This document shows, piece after piece, positions 1 to 10,356 of a DNA stretch of 64,000 nucleotides. Each line of letters opens with the position of its first letter. Position 1 is the stretch's first letter. The notes under the pieces are model-generated. The model searched no databases, was not told where the DNA came from, and saw only the letters and a list, made by a program, of their open reading frames with translations. A program made the position numbers and the translations under genes. The DNA is from Alopecurus myosuroides. Lineage: Eukaryota; Streptophyta; Magnoliopsida; Poales; Poaceae. The stretch is from assembly GCA_028641055.1 (NCBI GenBank), contig CM054061.1:29623523-29687522 (forward strand), in the 5' to 3' direction.

Positions 1-2322
1 TCCAACTCCTTCACGGCCTTCCGCGACTCCGCAAGCTTCGTATGGAGTTCCTCCGATTGCTTACGGGAAGCTTCCAGTTCTTGCCGGGTAGTCGCCAGTT
101 CAGCTTCCTGGGCAGTTACCTGCTCTGAAAGTTTAGTCTTTTCAGACTCTGCGAATTCGGCTCGAGCTGCACAAAGGATGTTAATCAGAAATCAAGAATG
201 GATGACACACGAAAGCCAACGAGATAACGAAACTTACCTTTAAGGAGGTCGCCTTCAGATTTGAGTCGGCTAACTTCTGATCGAAGCGACTCGCAATCTG
301 TTTCGGCCAGAACGACGCGGCGACCGATCGCCGCAAGGGAATCGACGAGCGACTGTGAAAGCACGAAGATAAAGAGTTAGAAGAAAAGAGGTTTGAGCCT
401 GTACCCGATTATTTACAATCGACTACAGCCTCGGGGGCTACTCCCATCGGGAGCACTGCCGTGCACCCGAAGAAGACAAAATAACGGAGAAGTGAAGAAA
501 GAAACTTTTGAGCCTGTACCCGATTACTTACAATCGACTACAGCCTCGGGGGCTACTCCCATCGGGAGCACTGCCGTGCACCCGATAAAATTTTTACTGG
601 GCAGATCAAAGAGATAGAAGATTACCTGTCCGGTGGCGCGGGAGAGTGGATCCGCAGAGCTATCCGTCGCCTCCTTCGAGACCGAAGTTCTAGCGGCGAA
701 GCTAGGAATCTCCCGCCCCATAGTCGCAACATCAGGCGCAGCCTTGGGAGAATTCTGGACGGTGCCCGCGGTAGGAGTCTCATCCGCGTCTTTTGCCTTA
801 TTCCTCTTTTCGGGAGGAACAGCAGCGGCAAACCTACTCGGGCTGATCGCCTGCAAACTGCGTTAGAAAGCAAGGAAACATCAGCATAGACAAACAAAGA
901 TTGTTCGAATAGAAATACGGAGAAAACACTTACTCGTCATCCTCCTCGTCTTCATCCAAATCATCCGCGTTCCAGGCGGCTGCGAATGGGGCCTGAGGAG
1001 GAAGAGATTGGAGCGGAGTCACGAAAATCGGAGGCGACGTCTCCAAAGATTTATCTTTGGAGGTGACTTCATCGTCATTCACCCGACGACGCTTCGGAGG
1101 GACGTCACTCGAGTCCTCAGCGTCATCCGAAGAATCATGCTCAGAACTCGAAGAGGCGTTGGCCACGCTAGTGTCGACCGCACCGTCCTGGTGACTTGAC
1201 TGAAGGCACGAGGCATCATCACCAGCAACGGGCGGATAGCAATTTGCTACAGCTAGGCTCTGCAGAAAAAAAAAAAAAAGACAAAGAAGATCTTATCGGC
1301 AAGAAAATTCCAAAGATGGAAGTAAAAAAAAAATAAATAAAGACAGAAAAACTAACCTCAGCTGGAGGAGGATTTGAAGCAGAATAAGCCTCGACTGAGC
1401 AATCAGGGTATTGCTCCCCAACTTTCAGTCGAGTGATGGCAGCAATCTTCTTCTCAAATTCTACATTCGAAAGCTCTTCTCTGCTCACTCGACTGGGATC
1501 TTCTGCGCCTTGATACTCCCACATGGTGGAAGGCCTCTGCTGCAGCGGCTGGATCCTACGCTTCAAGAAAAGGCCGGCCAGGTGGAGCCCGTTGAGCACT
1601 ACTCCCGAGGTCTGGTCTCGAAGAGCAGCAATTCTTGCGAGCAGGGGCGCGACCGTCTGGGTCTCCTCGGCTGTCATCTTGTGGTTCCACGACTTGCGCC
1701 TTGTCAGAACTGCGAGTGGGTGGAACTCGACAAGTCCGCCCGAACTGTTGTCGGCGACGTAGAACCATTTCTTCCGCCAGCCTTGCGCGGAATCGATGAA
1801 GTGCATGTTGAAGTACGCGCTCTCGTGGCGCGCCTGGATCCCGAAGCCACCCGTACGAAGCGGCTCGCCGGGCTCGGACTCCACCCGCGATTTTTCGCGG
1901 AAGATCCGGATCTTGAACAGCGCCTTCCAGAGCGCCCAGTGCGGGCGAATGCCAAGATAGCATTCGCAAAGCGCGATGAAGCACGCGATGTGCTGCACCG
2001 CGTTTGGGGGAAGATCGTGAAGCTGTATGCCATAGGCACACAGCAACCCGATGAAGAAGGGATGAAGGGGGAAGGAGAGGCCCCGAATCACGTGGTCCAC
2101 GAAGACCACGCGTTCGTTCGACTGGGGGTTAGGTACCTCTTCTCTTTTCCCGAGGCGAACACGTTTGTCCGCCTCCGCCGGTAGAAGACCCTCCCGCTGC
2201 ATCTCCTTGATGCTCTTGGCGGTGGTGTTGGGAGTGCGCCAGTCGCCGGCGCGAGTGGCGAGGGGCGCAGAGGGCTCGCCTGATGCCGAAGTTCCAGCGC
2301 CGCGTTTCTTCCCACCGGCCAT
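1..2322 (-). CDS. Antisense ORF of a Gypsy element, transposase_28-like protein, five exons, 3' end off window
   Basis: Exons on the minus strand fit 2322-1357, 1259-934, 857-626, 352-238 and 166 to beyond 1. All have GT-AG borders and the frame stays open across them. Residues about 1-320 (Met at 2322, in MAGGKKRG) form a globular domain rich in aromatic residues that resembles the grass 'putative gypsy type transposon' domain (transposase_28, PF04195 by recollection). Exon 2 adds an acidic and basic Ser-rich stretch with a PPKRRR nuclear-localisation-like motif. Exons 4 and 5 are Glu/Lys/Arg/Ala-rich heptads typical of a coiled coil. A longer open frame begins upstream at 2424, but the ATG at 2322 follows a TATA box at a normal distance. 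Function is unknown; in related elements such ORFs are transcribed but not needed for reverse transcription. No stop or frameshift was seen, which is unusual for a passenger ORF. Confidence 0.75.
393..585. repeat. Two 78-bp direct repeats containing a PPT-like core
   Basis: Copies at 393-470 and 508-585 are nearly identical and start 115 bp apart. They lie in the third intron of the antisense ORF. Each contains CTCGGGGGCTACT, which is the same core found at the polypurine tract just before the 3' LTR (about 3547-3559). They are probably amplified copies of the polypurine-tract region. Confidence 0.85.
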
Positions 2323-2440
2323 CGTTCGCAGCGGAAGCTTGAGCGCGAGGAAGTCGAAGACGAGTGCGAGGAAGAAGATGAGCGCGAGGTGGAAGACAAA
2401 GACGGAAAGCGAGGAAAATTTCACTGCGGCGCTAACACCC

Positions 2441-2451
2441 TTATTTATATA
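2441..2451 (-). promoter_or_regulatory. TATA box for the antisense ORF
   Basis: Minus strand reads TATATAAATAA, about 120 bases upstream of the ATG at 2322. A classical TATA box in this position suggests the antisense ORF has its own promoter, independent of the LTR. Confidence 0.5.
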
Positions 2452-3545
2452 CGGGGTAAAGCAATATCAACCGTACGATACGCAACGTGGCACCTATCGC
2501 AGTTGCCACGCGTAAGGATGAAACGAAGCGGCGGCGTACGCTGTTTCGTGCCACGATCTTAACAAAAGATCGTGCGCATTTACTGCGCATTTCGCGTAAA
2601 AAACGGGAGTGCCGTCTCGTTTCCCGGTCAAAAAGCTGACAAGGTGGGCCAGTTTCTGCTGCCACTCCGTCACGTCCCATCGGGAGAAGAGGAGCACGCC
2701 TTGACATCATGGCGTTCGTCATTCCGAAAGGAAATTTTTTGCGAATGGAATTCCAAACGCGAAATCATCTTCGCACGAATATCTATTCCTTCGGATAGAA
2801 CACATTCTTTCCATGAAAAAATTCATGAATCAAAGCCTCTTCGGACAAGAGAAACATGCCTTACACACGAAAACTCTTTCGTACAGGCACAATTTTCCAA
2901 AACATGAAAACTCTTTCATACGGAGCTAACATTTCCAACACGAAACTTTTTTCGTACGGAACTCATACCAATCTAATCGGGTAGAAAGAACCCACCTTAT
3001 GCGTGATATTTACGCATCACAAAAACCTGGATTGTACAGCCGACTAGGCACATCCGGATGCCATATTCTTCGAATATGAAGGTAAGACCCAAAAAGATCT
3101 TTCTTTTGGGCCTGGAATCGCACTCGAAAGCTGCGTCCTCCGGCATAGTTCCGTGTCAACAACACGAAGAAAAATCCTAGCGGACGCGCCGGGTACCCCC
3201 TTAGGTTAAGTTCGACTCGATAAGTCCACAACGGCCCAGTCGTAACGATCACCTCATCGGATTCGAGTCGGAGGTCTCGAATCTGTGTAGGCCAGGAGTG
3301 TTTTTGCCCTAGTCGCAATTAATTGGCCCTGATCTCTCGGGAGAGCCAAGCCACTGAGCCACATCCTTCTGCTAATATAGCCGCAAAAACTGGCACTAAT
3401 GCTGCTCGATACTCGAGTATTTTTATTCAAGAAACAGGGAACACACCCTTCGTAGGCAACAACTGTCGAGCTGAACTTCTAGAAGGAGATCAAAGAAAAG
3501 GTCTGACCGTCTACCCGACTGAAAATAAATCCCAGTCGAGCATAC
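2452..3545. other. Non-coding stretch between antisense promoter and 3' LTR
   Basis: No coding region is supported here. Around 2759-2970 there is an array of short dyads and three roughly 36-bp tandem units (listed separately). The rest is unique-looking sequence of the element. Confidence 0.5.
2759..2970. repeat. Array of short inverted repeats and three ~36-bp tandem units
   Basis: Short dyads occur at about 2759-2774 (GCGAAATCATCTTCGC), 2812-2827 (CATGAAAAAATTCATG), 2868-2881 (CGAAAACTCTTTCG), 2904-2919 (ATGAAAACTCTTTCAT) and 2941-2954 (CGAAACTTTTTTCG). The last three belong to tandem units starting at 2866, 2903 and 2939. They lie upstream of the antisense promoter (about 300-500 bp) and upstream of the 3' LTR on the other strand, so they might be regulatory. 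Confidence 0.7.
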
Positions 3546-3558
3546 GCTCGGGGGCTAC
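3546..3558 (+). other. Polypurine tract region of the Gypsy element
   Basis: G-rich CTCGGGGGCTAC directly precedes the LTR start TGACGAAG, the usual position for plus-strand priming. Confidence 0.55.
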
Positions 3559-4049
3559 TGACGAAGGCATGGATCCTGGGCCCTACGAATAAGGGCACCC
3601 CCTCTCGCACCTTCTAACCAAGGCCCAACAGGAAGCGCCCTTGGAGTACTCTAGAAGGCCCATGAAAAGCCCACTCGCATCAACTTGCGGGCTAAGTTAG
3701 GAACTGTAACCAACTCAAGCTAGGGTTTGTATCCTCTCCGGGTTGGACTCGAGACCTGGCTATCTATATAAAGCCAGGAGAGCCTCAAAGGAGAGGACCA
3801 AGTATTACCGCACGACCACAAAAGCCTTGAAACTCGAGATCTACTCTCGATTCGAGCACCTGTAATCGATCTCATCGTTTAATACAGATCAGCAGAAGGC
3901 AGGAGTAAGGGTTTTACCTCTTCGAGGGCCCCGAACCTGGGTAAATATCGCCTCCCTGTCTAGCCGACGATTCCACCAGCGCCTATGACATCTCCTAGTC
4001 GAAACCCGATAGGGTCACCTGAGGGATTTGCGGAGCCAGAGCTTCGACA
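3559..4049 (+). repeat. 3' LTR of the Gypsy element (491 bp)
   Basis: The LTR begins TGACGAAG and ends CTTCGACA, so the ends are inverted with one mismatch and follow the TG...CA rule. A TATA box TATATAAA is at 3765-3772, followed by a transcribed-looking R/U5 region. The left boundary is inferred from the polypurine tract and terminal symmetry because the partner LTR is outside the window. Confidence 0.65.
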
Positions 4050-4548
4050 GCCTCCAATTGAGTTTTGGAGATAGCCTCAACCTCGTGTAAGGTTTGTTCA
4101 ACGCCTTCAAGTCGACCTCATAGTGGAAACGAGCATCTCCCTCACCGGAGAAGCTCAAGGAGAATAAGGTGTGCACATCCGTGCTATTGAGGAGCGCCTA
4201 GGTGGCTCCCCACCTCTCCAACGAAGACGTACTTCCCTTGGGAATGAACTTCGGTAATCACACCGGTGTCTCCTTGTGCTTCGGTTATCTCTATACTCTA
4301 ACTCGTTACTTATGCATTTACCTTTGTGATAGCCATCGTGCTTGAAGTCATCTATCTTGCTATCTCATAGTTGTATATCATGCCTAGCATAATTTGTTGG
4401 TGCACATAGGTAAACCTAGCTTGCATAGGTTTTTTGCTTGATAAATTAAACGCTAGTTTTATTCCGCATTTACTCAAGCCTAAACCGTAATTATTTTAAA
4501 GCGCCTATTCACCCCCCCCCCCCTCTAGGCGGCATCCTTATACTTTCA
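4050..4548 (+). repeat. Partial 5' LTR of the Copia element
   Basis: Matches 12275-12767 with about seven substitutions seen by eye and a run of 12 C instead of 6 C near 4512. It ends TATACTTTCA like the 3' LTR. The low divergence (about 1.4 percent) marks a recent insertion. Confidence 0.9.
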
Positions 4549-4550
4549 AT

Positions 4551-4562
4551 TGGTATCAGAGC
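4551..4562 (+). other. Primer-binding site (initiator tRNA-Met)
   Basis: TGGTATCAGAGC lies two bases after the LTR end. This is the standard Copia primer-binding site complementary to the 3' end of initiator tRNA-Met. Confidence 0.9.
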
Positions 4563-4600
4563 GAGGGCTCTCATTGTTAGGCTTCACCGCCTTGAGAGTA

Positions 4601-6824
4601 ATGATGTCGCTTAGTGAATTAATGCACGATCCCACGTTTCATTTCGATGGCACAAACTATGATCTTTGGAGATTTCGCATGCTCATTTATTTCCGGGTCA
4701 TGGACCCACACATGGAGCAAATTGTAGAGATGGGTTTTTCTCCTCCAAAGGATCCTCAAAATCCAACTTTAGAGGAAGAGAAAAACTTATCTCTCGATGC
4801 TCTTGCTATTAATGCGTTTTTCCTTCTTGTGAGCCTTGTAGTTATTAAGCCACTTTTTCCTATTCGGAATGCTCATGAGTTATGGACAAAGCTTCAAGAT
4901 AAATATGGAGTGTCCAATATTATTGAGGATGATTTCTCTCCCTCCATCTCCGGTCGTGATGAGTTCTCAACTTCTTCTACTTCACCAACATTTGGTAAGC
5001 CACAAACTAATGAGATGGTGAGTAGTTATAGGCTTTGCAATAATGATAGTGAGATTAGTATTGATGATCCTTCATCTCTATCTTATTGCAATGTCTCATC
5101 TTTGGACTTAAACACAACTAGCACCAAAAATGTTTTACATGCTTGTGTTGATAGTCTTTGCATATCATGTCGTCATTGCTTGACTAAATCTCATGATGAT
5201 ATGCTTGCTTTATCTTGTTCCCATGATAAAAAATGATTGTGTTTCCTCTAGTATTTGTATGGCTAACAATTTAAAGGAAACTCAACTCTCTATGGAACAA
5301 GATGTGTACTTGAGTGGTGCCTCAAGTAATGATTCATCATCATCTACCACATTTTGCCTTATGGCCAAGGATTCAAAGGTATCTTCCACTTTGAACCCCA
5401 ATATATATTATGATGATAGTAGTGATGATGATGTTGGTAAGGAAGATGATGATGAGTCTAAGAAATTAGGCTTATGGTTCGCAAGCCTTGTTGGTGAGAC
5501 CAAAGAAAATGTGAATGCTCTCCTAGAACAACTTAATGAGGCTAACTCTCTTGTAGATGAAAACGAGGATATCATCGTGACTTTGGAAAGTCATAGTGGT
5601 AGTCATTCTATCAAGGACAAAGATCTTGAAAAGGCTTTTGAGAAAGAGCGGTCCCTTAGATCTTCTCTTGAAGAGAAACTATATAGTCTAGAAGAAACAT
5701 ATGCTATTAGCGTTTCTAAGCTTAGAAGGGTCAATGAATTATCTATTTCTCTTGCTAATGACCTCAAAGCTAAAAATGTTGATTCTTGTGCTACTAACTC
5801 TATTTCTTGTGAAGCATCCACATTAAAGGAGAATGTTGAGCTACGGGCTCAACTTGAGTTGCTAACTAGTAATTATGGGAAATTGGAAGAAACTCATGAA
5901 AAGCTCTCAAGCTCTCATAAGGATCTTCTAGTCTCCCATGAGAGGCTAAAATTAGCTCATAAGGCCATTTTAACTAAGGTAACATCTTGTGAGCCTCATG
6001 TGGACAAGGGCACAATATCTACTCTAAATGCTATATTGCCTTGTGCTAGTCCTAGTAATTCATCCTCTCATAATGTTCCCACATCTTATGATGAATTGAT
6101 TTCCTTACCTTGTTGCTCTAATAATGATGCATCTACTTCCTATAGCTCTTGTGTTGATACTAACCATGTAGAGGAAATCAAAGAGCTCAAGGCCCAAGTC
6201 ACTTTATTGGAGAAAGACTTGGAGAAGTGTCATAAAGGGAAGTCCACACTTGATAATATGTTGAGTGTCCAAAAATCCCCCAATGACAAGAGAGGAATTG
6301 GATTCATTTCCAATCACAAGAACAAGTCGAAGGTCGACAAGAAGAAGGGCCATGAACAAGTCAAGAATTTGGCCAATATTGTTTTCTTCAAGTGCAAGGT
6401 TGAAGGGCATCATGTTAGATCATGCCCTTTGAAGAAGAAGAAACTTAGCGAGAAGCAACAAGGGAAGCGGCCACAAGTTCAACCTCAATCTCAACTTCAA
6501 GTTGAAGAAAGGCCTCTTCCCATGAAGACTCAAGCTAATGCTTCTCAAGTTGATAAATAAACTAAGAAGAATGGAATGATTCGTTGTTGCTACTTATGTC
6601 GTGAAAAGGGCCATCTTGCTTCTTCATTCACTAATGGTACATTATCCAACCCTATCATAATTGATGATGTGTATTCCATTCGGAAGGATAATATGGGCAA
6701 TGTGTTTGCCAAATATGTTGGTACTCAAAGTGGTGTCAAGAAAAGAACCATTTGGGTTGCCAAGCCTATTGTGACTAACCTCTTAGGACCCAACTTGGTT
6801 GGGGACCAACAAGCTCAAACTTGA
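4601..6824 (+). pseudogene. Decayed Copia gag-like polyprotein
   Basis: The reading frame starts at Met 4601 (MMSLSELMHD), giving a Copia gag N-terminus with the FDGTNYDLWRFRM motif. It breaks at about 5229, where a run of A shifts the frame (stop at 5236, continued in the frame of 5194-6560). The middle part is acidic and then a long Glu/Leu/Lys-rich coiled coil. Near the end are two retroviral zinc knuckles. In the first (about 6385-6430) the first Cys position reads Phe, and in the second (about 6585-6625) the last Cys position reads Phe. An in-frame TAA at 6558 separates the two knuckle regions. With a frameshift, a stop and two damaged knuckles this copy is not functional. No pol domains follow. 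Confidence 0.8.
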
Positions 6825-9800
6825 TCAATAGGTGTTATCGGAGGGCATTGGAGACTTGGCTATATCATGAAGAATTAAGGGATCTTCATCACATATATTT
6901 TCCTTAAGCCAAGTCATTTGGATTATCACGTCTCTATCTCATATTCCATGCTCCTTCTTGCGGTAACTTGTATTTATTAAATTATATATACATTGAAAGT
7001 TGCTTGCCCCTTTGCATGTATTGGTTTTGTACCTTGCTTGTATTTTTTATATTTTATGCTTACTACTTACTTATCCTTGAGTAATCTAGTATGTGTTTGT
7101 CGGTTCGCACAAAATGTATGTATGAGTTTGCTTTGAGCCTAATTGCATCTTGTGTGTATCTTATTTGGCTCTTTTGAGTGATTAACGGACTATCCCATTT
7201 TCGGAGATTAATATGCCTTTGGCACTTCACAATCCCAAAATGTGTGTACATGAGGAATACCACATAGTGTTGATATTTCAATAGTATCTAGTCTCTATGT
7301 GGTATCTCATACTCATGAGAAATTCAAATTCTAATGTCTATTAATTATCTCAAGTTGGTCTTTGTTTGCCTCTTGCTAAGATGATACGGATTATCACATT
7401 ATGGGGGAGTAATATGTTTGTGCATATTACAAGCCTAAAGAATGTGAACATTTAAGGTTTTGCCACATAGAATCGATATTGTAATTATCTTGTTCCTATG
7501 TGGCATGTGTGCTCAAACAAGTTTCAATTTTCTTAAATTATTTTATTTTCTCATCTTTTGGTATCTTATTTGTGAGAGAGTTTGTTGGTGTGGTTTTCCA
7601 TAAATTGGCACTAGAATTTACCTTGTCGGGAACCGGTTGCTTCTTGATATATTAATCATGTCTTTGCATGATCATTCGACTATTGAAGCCACCAAGGATC
7701 TCTATTTAAGTATGGTGTTTTCATTCCTATCTTTTACCACATGCTTATGTTTTGTGAATATGATTGTGAACAAATATACCACCGAGAAATATCTCCATAC
7801 ATCTCTTGTCTTTGACAAGTTATAATAATTTGTGGTAAGTTTATTGATCATATTTACTTTTTCCATTGCTCTAAAATTCCCTTGTTTCTTGCCAAGGATT
7901 TGTTTGGTTCAAACTCCTTTGTGTCTTCCTTGCTCTACTCAAAATTTGTTTTATGCTTGATTGAGTTAGGAAAAGCAATGATCCCATTCGTGTGCACTTT
8001 CATTCAAAGGCATACTTCTTTGTGTTGCATTTCTTGGGGAAGCTATCCTACATTGAGTAGAACACAATTCTTTAATTGGTATTGCATCTTATTGCTTTTC
8101 TTGAGCTTGACTAGTGTTTGAACAATATATATGGAGAGTAATGATTCCATTGTGTGCATCTTGTATTCAAATGCAATATCATAATTAATGCACTATTATT
8201 GGAAGAACTCTCCTATATGTGTTTGAACACTTGTTGTCTTGAAACTGGTATTTTATACCAATGACTTGTCTCTTTGGAAGACGAACATTTTTCGTCTTGG
8301 TACCTGTGTGCCATCATGAAAAGTGTAGAGGGTTTGTTTATTCTTTGATGTTGTTTTTGTTATCTTCTCTATTTGGTTTCCTAAATCTAGTGTTGATTTG
8401 GGGTTTTGATATAATTTGGACACTTCGTTTGATTTTATATCTTGTGAGTGCCTTCTTTGTTTTAATTGGTATTTTGTCCAATTTGTATCTTGTTTGGTTC
8501 TTGAAAGTTTTGTGCATGTATATTTACTATGTATATCCTTTGACATGCTTACTTCCGTTGATCCAATATATAGGATAAACTCCATCAAATCCTAAATGGC
8601 TAAGATGTGCATAAAATTCAAATTCATATTAATATGCACATATTTATGTGGAGTTTGTCCTATGTATTGTAGTTGTTCTAACTACTTTGGACCCAATAAG
8701 TTTGGGAACAATTTTGTACTTGATTTTTGTTTTTAGGTACAATGGAGATACATTGGTTGCTTGCTCCATTCATAAGGAAGGTGTTCTCACCATCATATCA
8801 TAGGAGTCAAGCTACGATGATTATCAAACTCGCATCCTCTTCATCACCAATGTCGTCTCGGTAACAAGTATCTATTCCATGCATACATTTCTAGCTTTCA
8901 ACCTTGTGTAGGTTGCATCTTGGCATGAATTCCATTTGTTGCATTTCATTTGGCTCTTGCAAATGTCTTATCAAAAACATCTTTATTGCAACTATGAGTA
9001 AGCCGGGATGATTACATACTAAGGGGATATTTATAATCATTTTCATGATTCACCAATCCCAAGTATATTAATCTAGTAACTTCTACTTGAAGTCTCTCAT
9101 ATGCAATATTTATGAATTCTCAAAAACCATTTGAATCTTTTGTGATATGCGTTACCTTTCTCGAAGCATTACAACTATCACTTTTCCCTTGTGATATTTG
9201 TGATGCTTTGATGAGTTTATTGTTTGTCCATCTATATCCCCTTAATATTAAACTAAGCCTAGTGCTTTGCTTTCAAGCAAAAATCTTATTGGTATATTTA
9301 TGAACCTATCTTGGGTATCATGTTCTTCACCCTTGTACCTATTTTTGTGTGTGCATATTTCTTTGTGGATATATATCTTTGTGATTGGTGTCCACTTAGA
9401 AACTTATACACACGAGAATATTTACATCTTTAATTGATATTCTATTTCTTTAGTGACCATGTTTTATTGCTTTATATTACTTGGTGGTTCCTAAAAGGCA
9501 CAAGCTTTGCTTTTCTTTTGGTATTCCTTTTGCATCTTATAAAGCTTGTGGACCTATGTGTTTTATCATTTGTTGGTTTGTGTGTATGGGAAAGACATGA
9601 TATGCACTATGTGCCTCATATATTTAAAGACTATGATGAAGCTTTGCTCATCCTATTAGTCTCCTACAAATGTCTTTCCTTGTCACACTCATCTCTTTAG
9701 GTTGAGTAAATCTTTACTTGTCGCTTCTTGATCTTAATTGCTCAACTCTTGTTTGTTTGCCAATTTCTTTGCTTCATTTCTAATCTATTCTCTTGCTCTT

Positions 9801-10339
9801 GTTTGTGTTCAAAATTATCTAGAAGGGAGTGATGATTCCATGTTGTGCACATCATATAGTAATTCAAATCTAACATTGTGCATGTACCTTGGGGAGTTCC
9901 CTCTTGATTTTCTAGAACACTTGGTTGATCTTATCATAATATTGATTTTGGTCAATCGGTTTTTCTGATCCTTTGGTTGGTTGCTTCTTTATGAAATTAT
10001 CCTTCAATTTGACTTTGCTTGTAAATATTTGGATCCTCAATATAGTTTGATCTCCCTCCATCTATTCCTAGTTGGATATATGCTCTTTATTTCACTCATA
10101 TCATGAGGAATGCATACACTACGGGGGAGCTCTTATTATATTGGCCTTCTAATCTTTTTTCCCATTTCGGCAATAGATGCCAATGGGGGAGAAGTTTAGA
10201 GGGTTTAAGGGAATTTGGTTCTATGCTTTAGTTTCGTTCTTAAGCATTTGCCTTCCATGCTATTGCATCCTTGCTCTTTGTTTTGCATGGTTACTTAATT
10301 CATCGTATATACCCTCGTAAAAAGGGATTGTCATCAATT
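6825..10339 (+). other. AT-rich non-coding interior of the Copia element with polypurine-tract-like copies
   Basis: About 3.5 kb of AT-rich sequence with only short random ORFs, none with recognisable domains. Copies of the ATGGGGGAG motif of the polypurine tract occur at 7401, 10121 (ACGGGGGAG) and 10183. Repeated polypurine tracts before the 3' LTR are a known trait of Sireviruses. Confidence 0.6.
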
Positions 10340-10356
10340 ACCAAAATGGGGGAGAT
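10340..10356 (+). other. Polypurine tract of the Copia element
   Basis: ACCAAAATGGGGGAGAT directly precedes the LTR start TGAAAGTAC at 10357. Confidence 0.85.

Larger units (their letters stand above)
1..4049 (+). mobile_element. 3' part of a Gypsy LTR retrotransposon with antisense ORF (Tat-lineage-like)
   Basis: The right end is an LTR (3559-4049) in plus orientation, and the DNA to its left carries an antisense, intron-containing ORF with the domain style of the grass 'putative gypsy type transposon' proteins. An antisense ORF between pol and the 3' LTR is known from Tat-lineage Gypsy elements such as maize Grande and rice RIRE2-like elements, so the lineage call is an inference from architecture. 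The gag-pol part and the 5' LTR lie outside the window to the left. The element ends inside the 5' LTR of the Copia element that follows: the five bases after its end, GCCTC (4050-4054), are the expected right copy of a target-site duplication. Confidence 0.75.

Noticed and set aside
393..585. Repeat pair as a CRISPR-like array
   Set aside because: Only two long units in an intron of a plant retrotransposon ORF; no CRISPR features anywhere in the window.
7637..9968. Hydrophobic ORFs in the Copia interior that look like membrane proteins
   Set aside because: AT-rich non-coding DNA gives Leu/Phe/Ile-rich translations; no conservation pattern and no proper starts.
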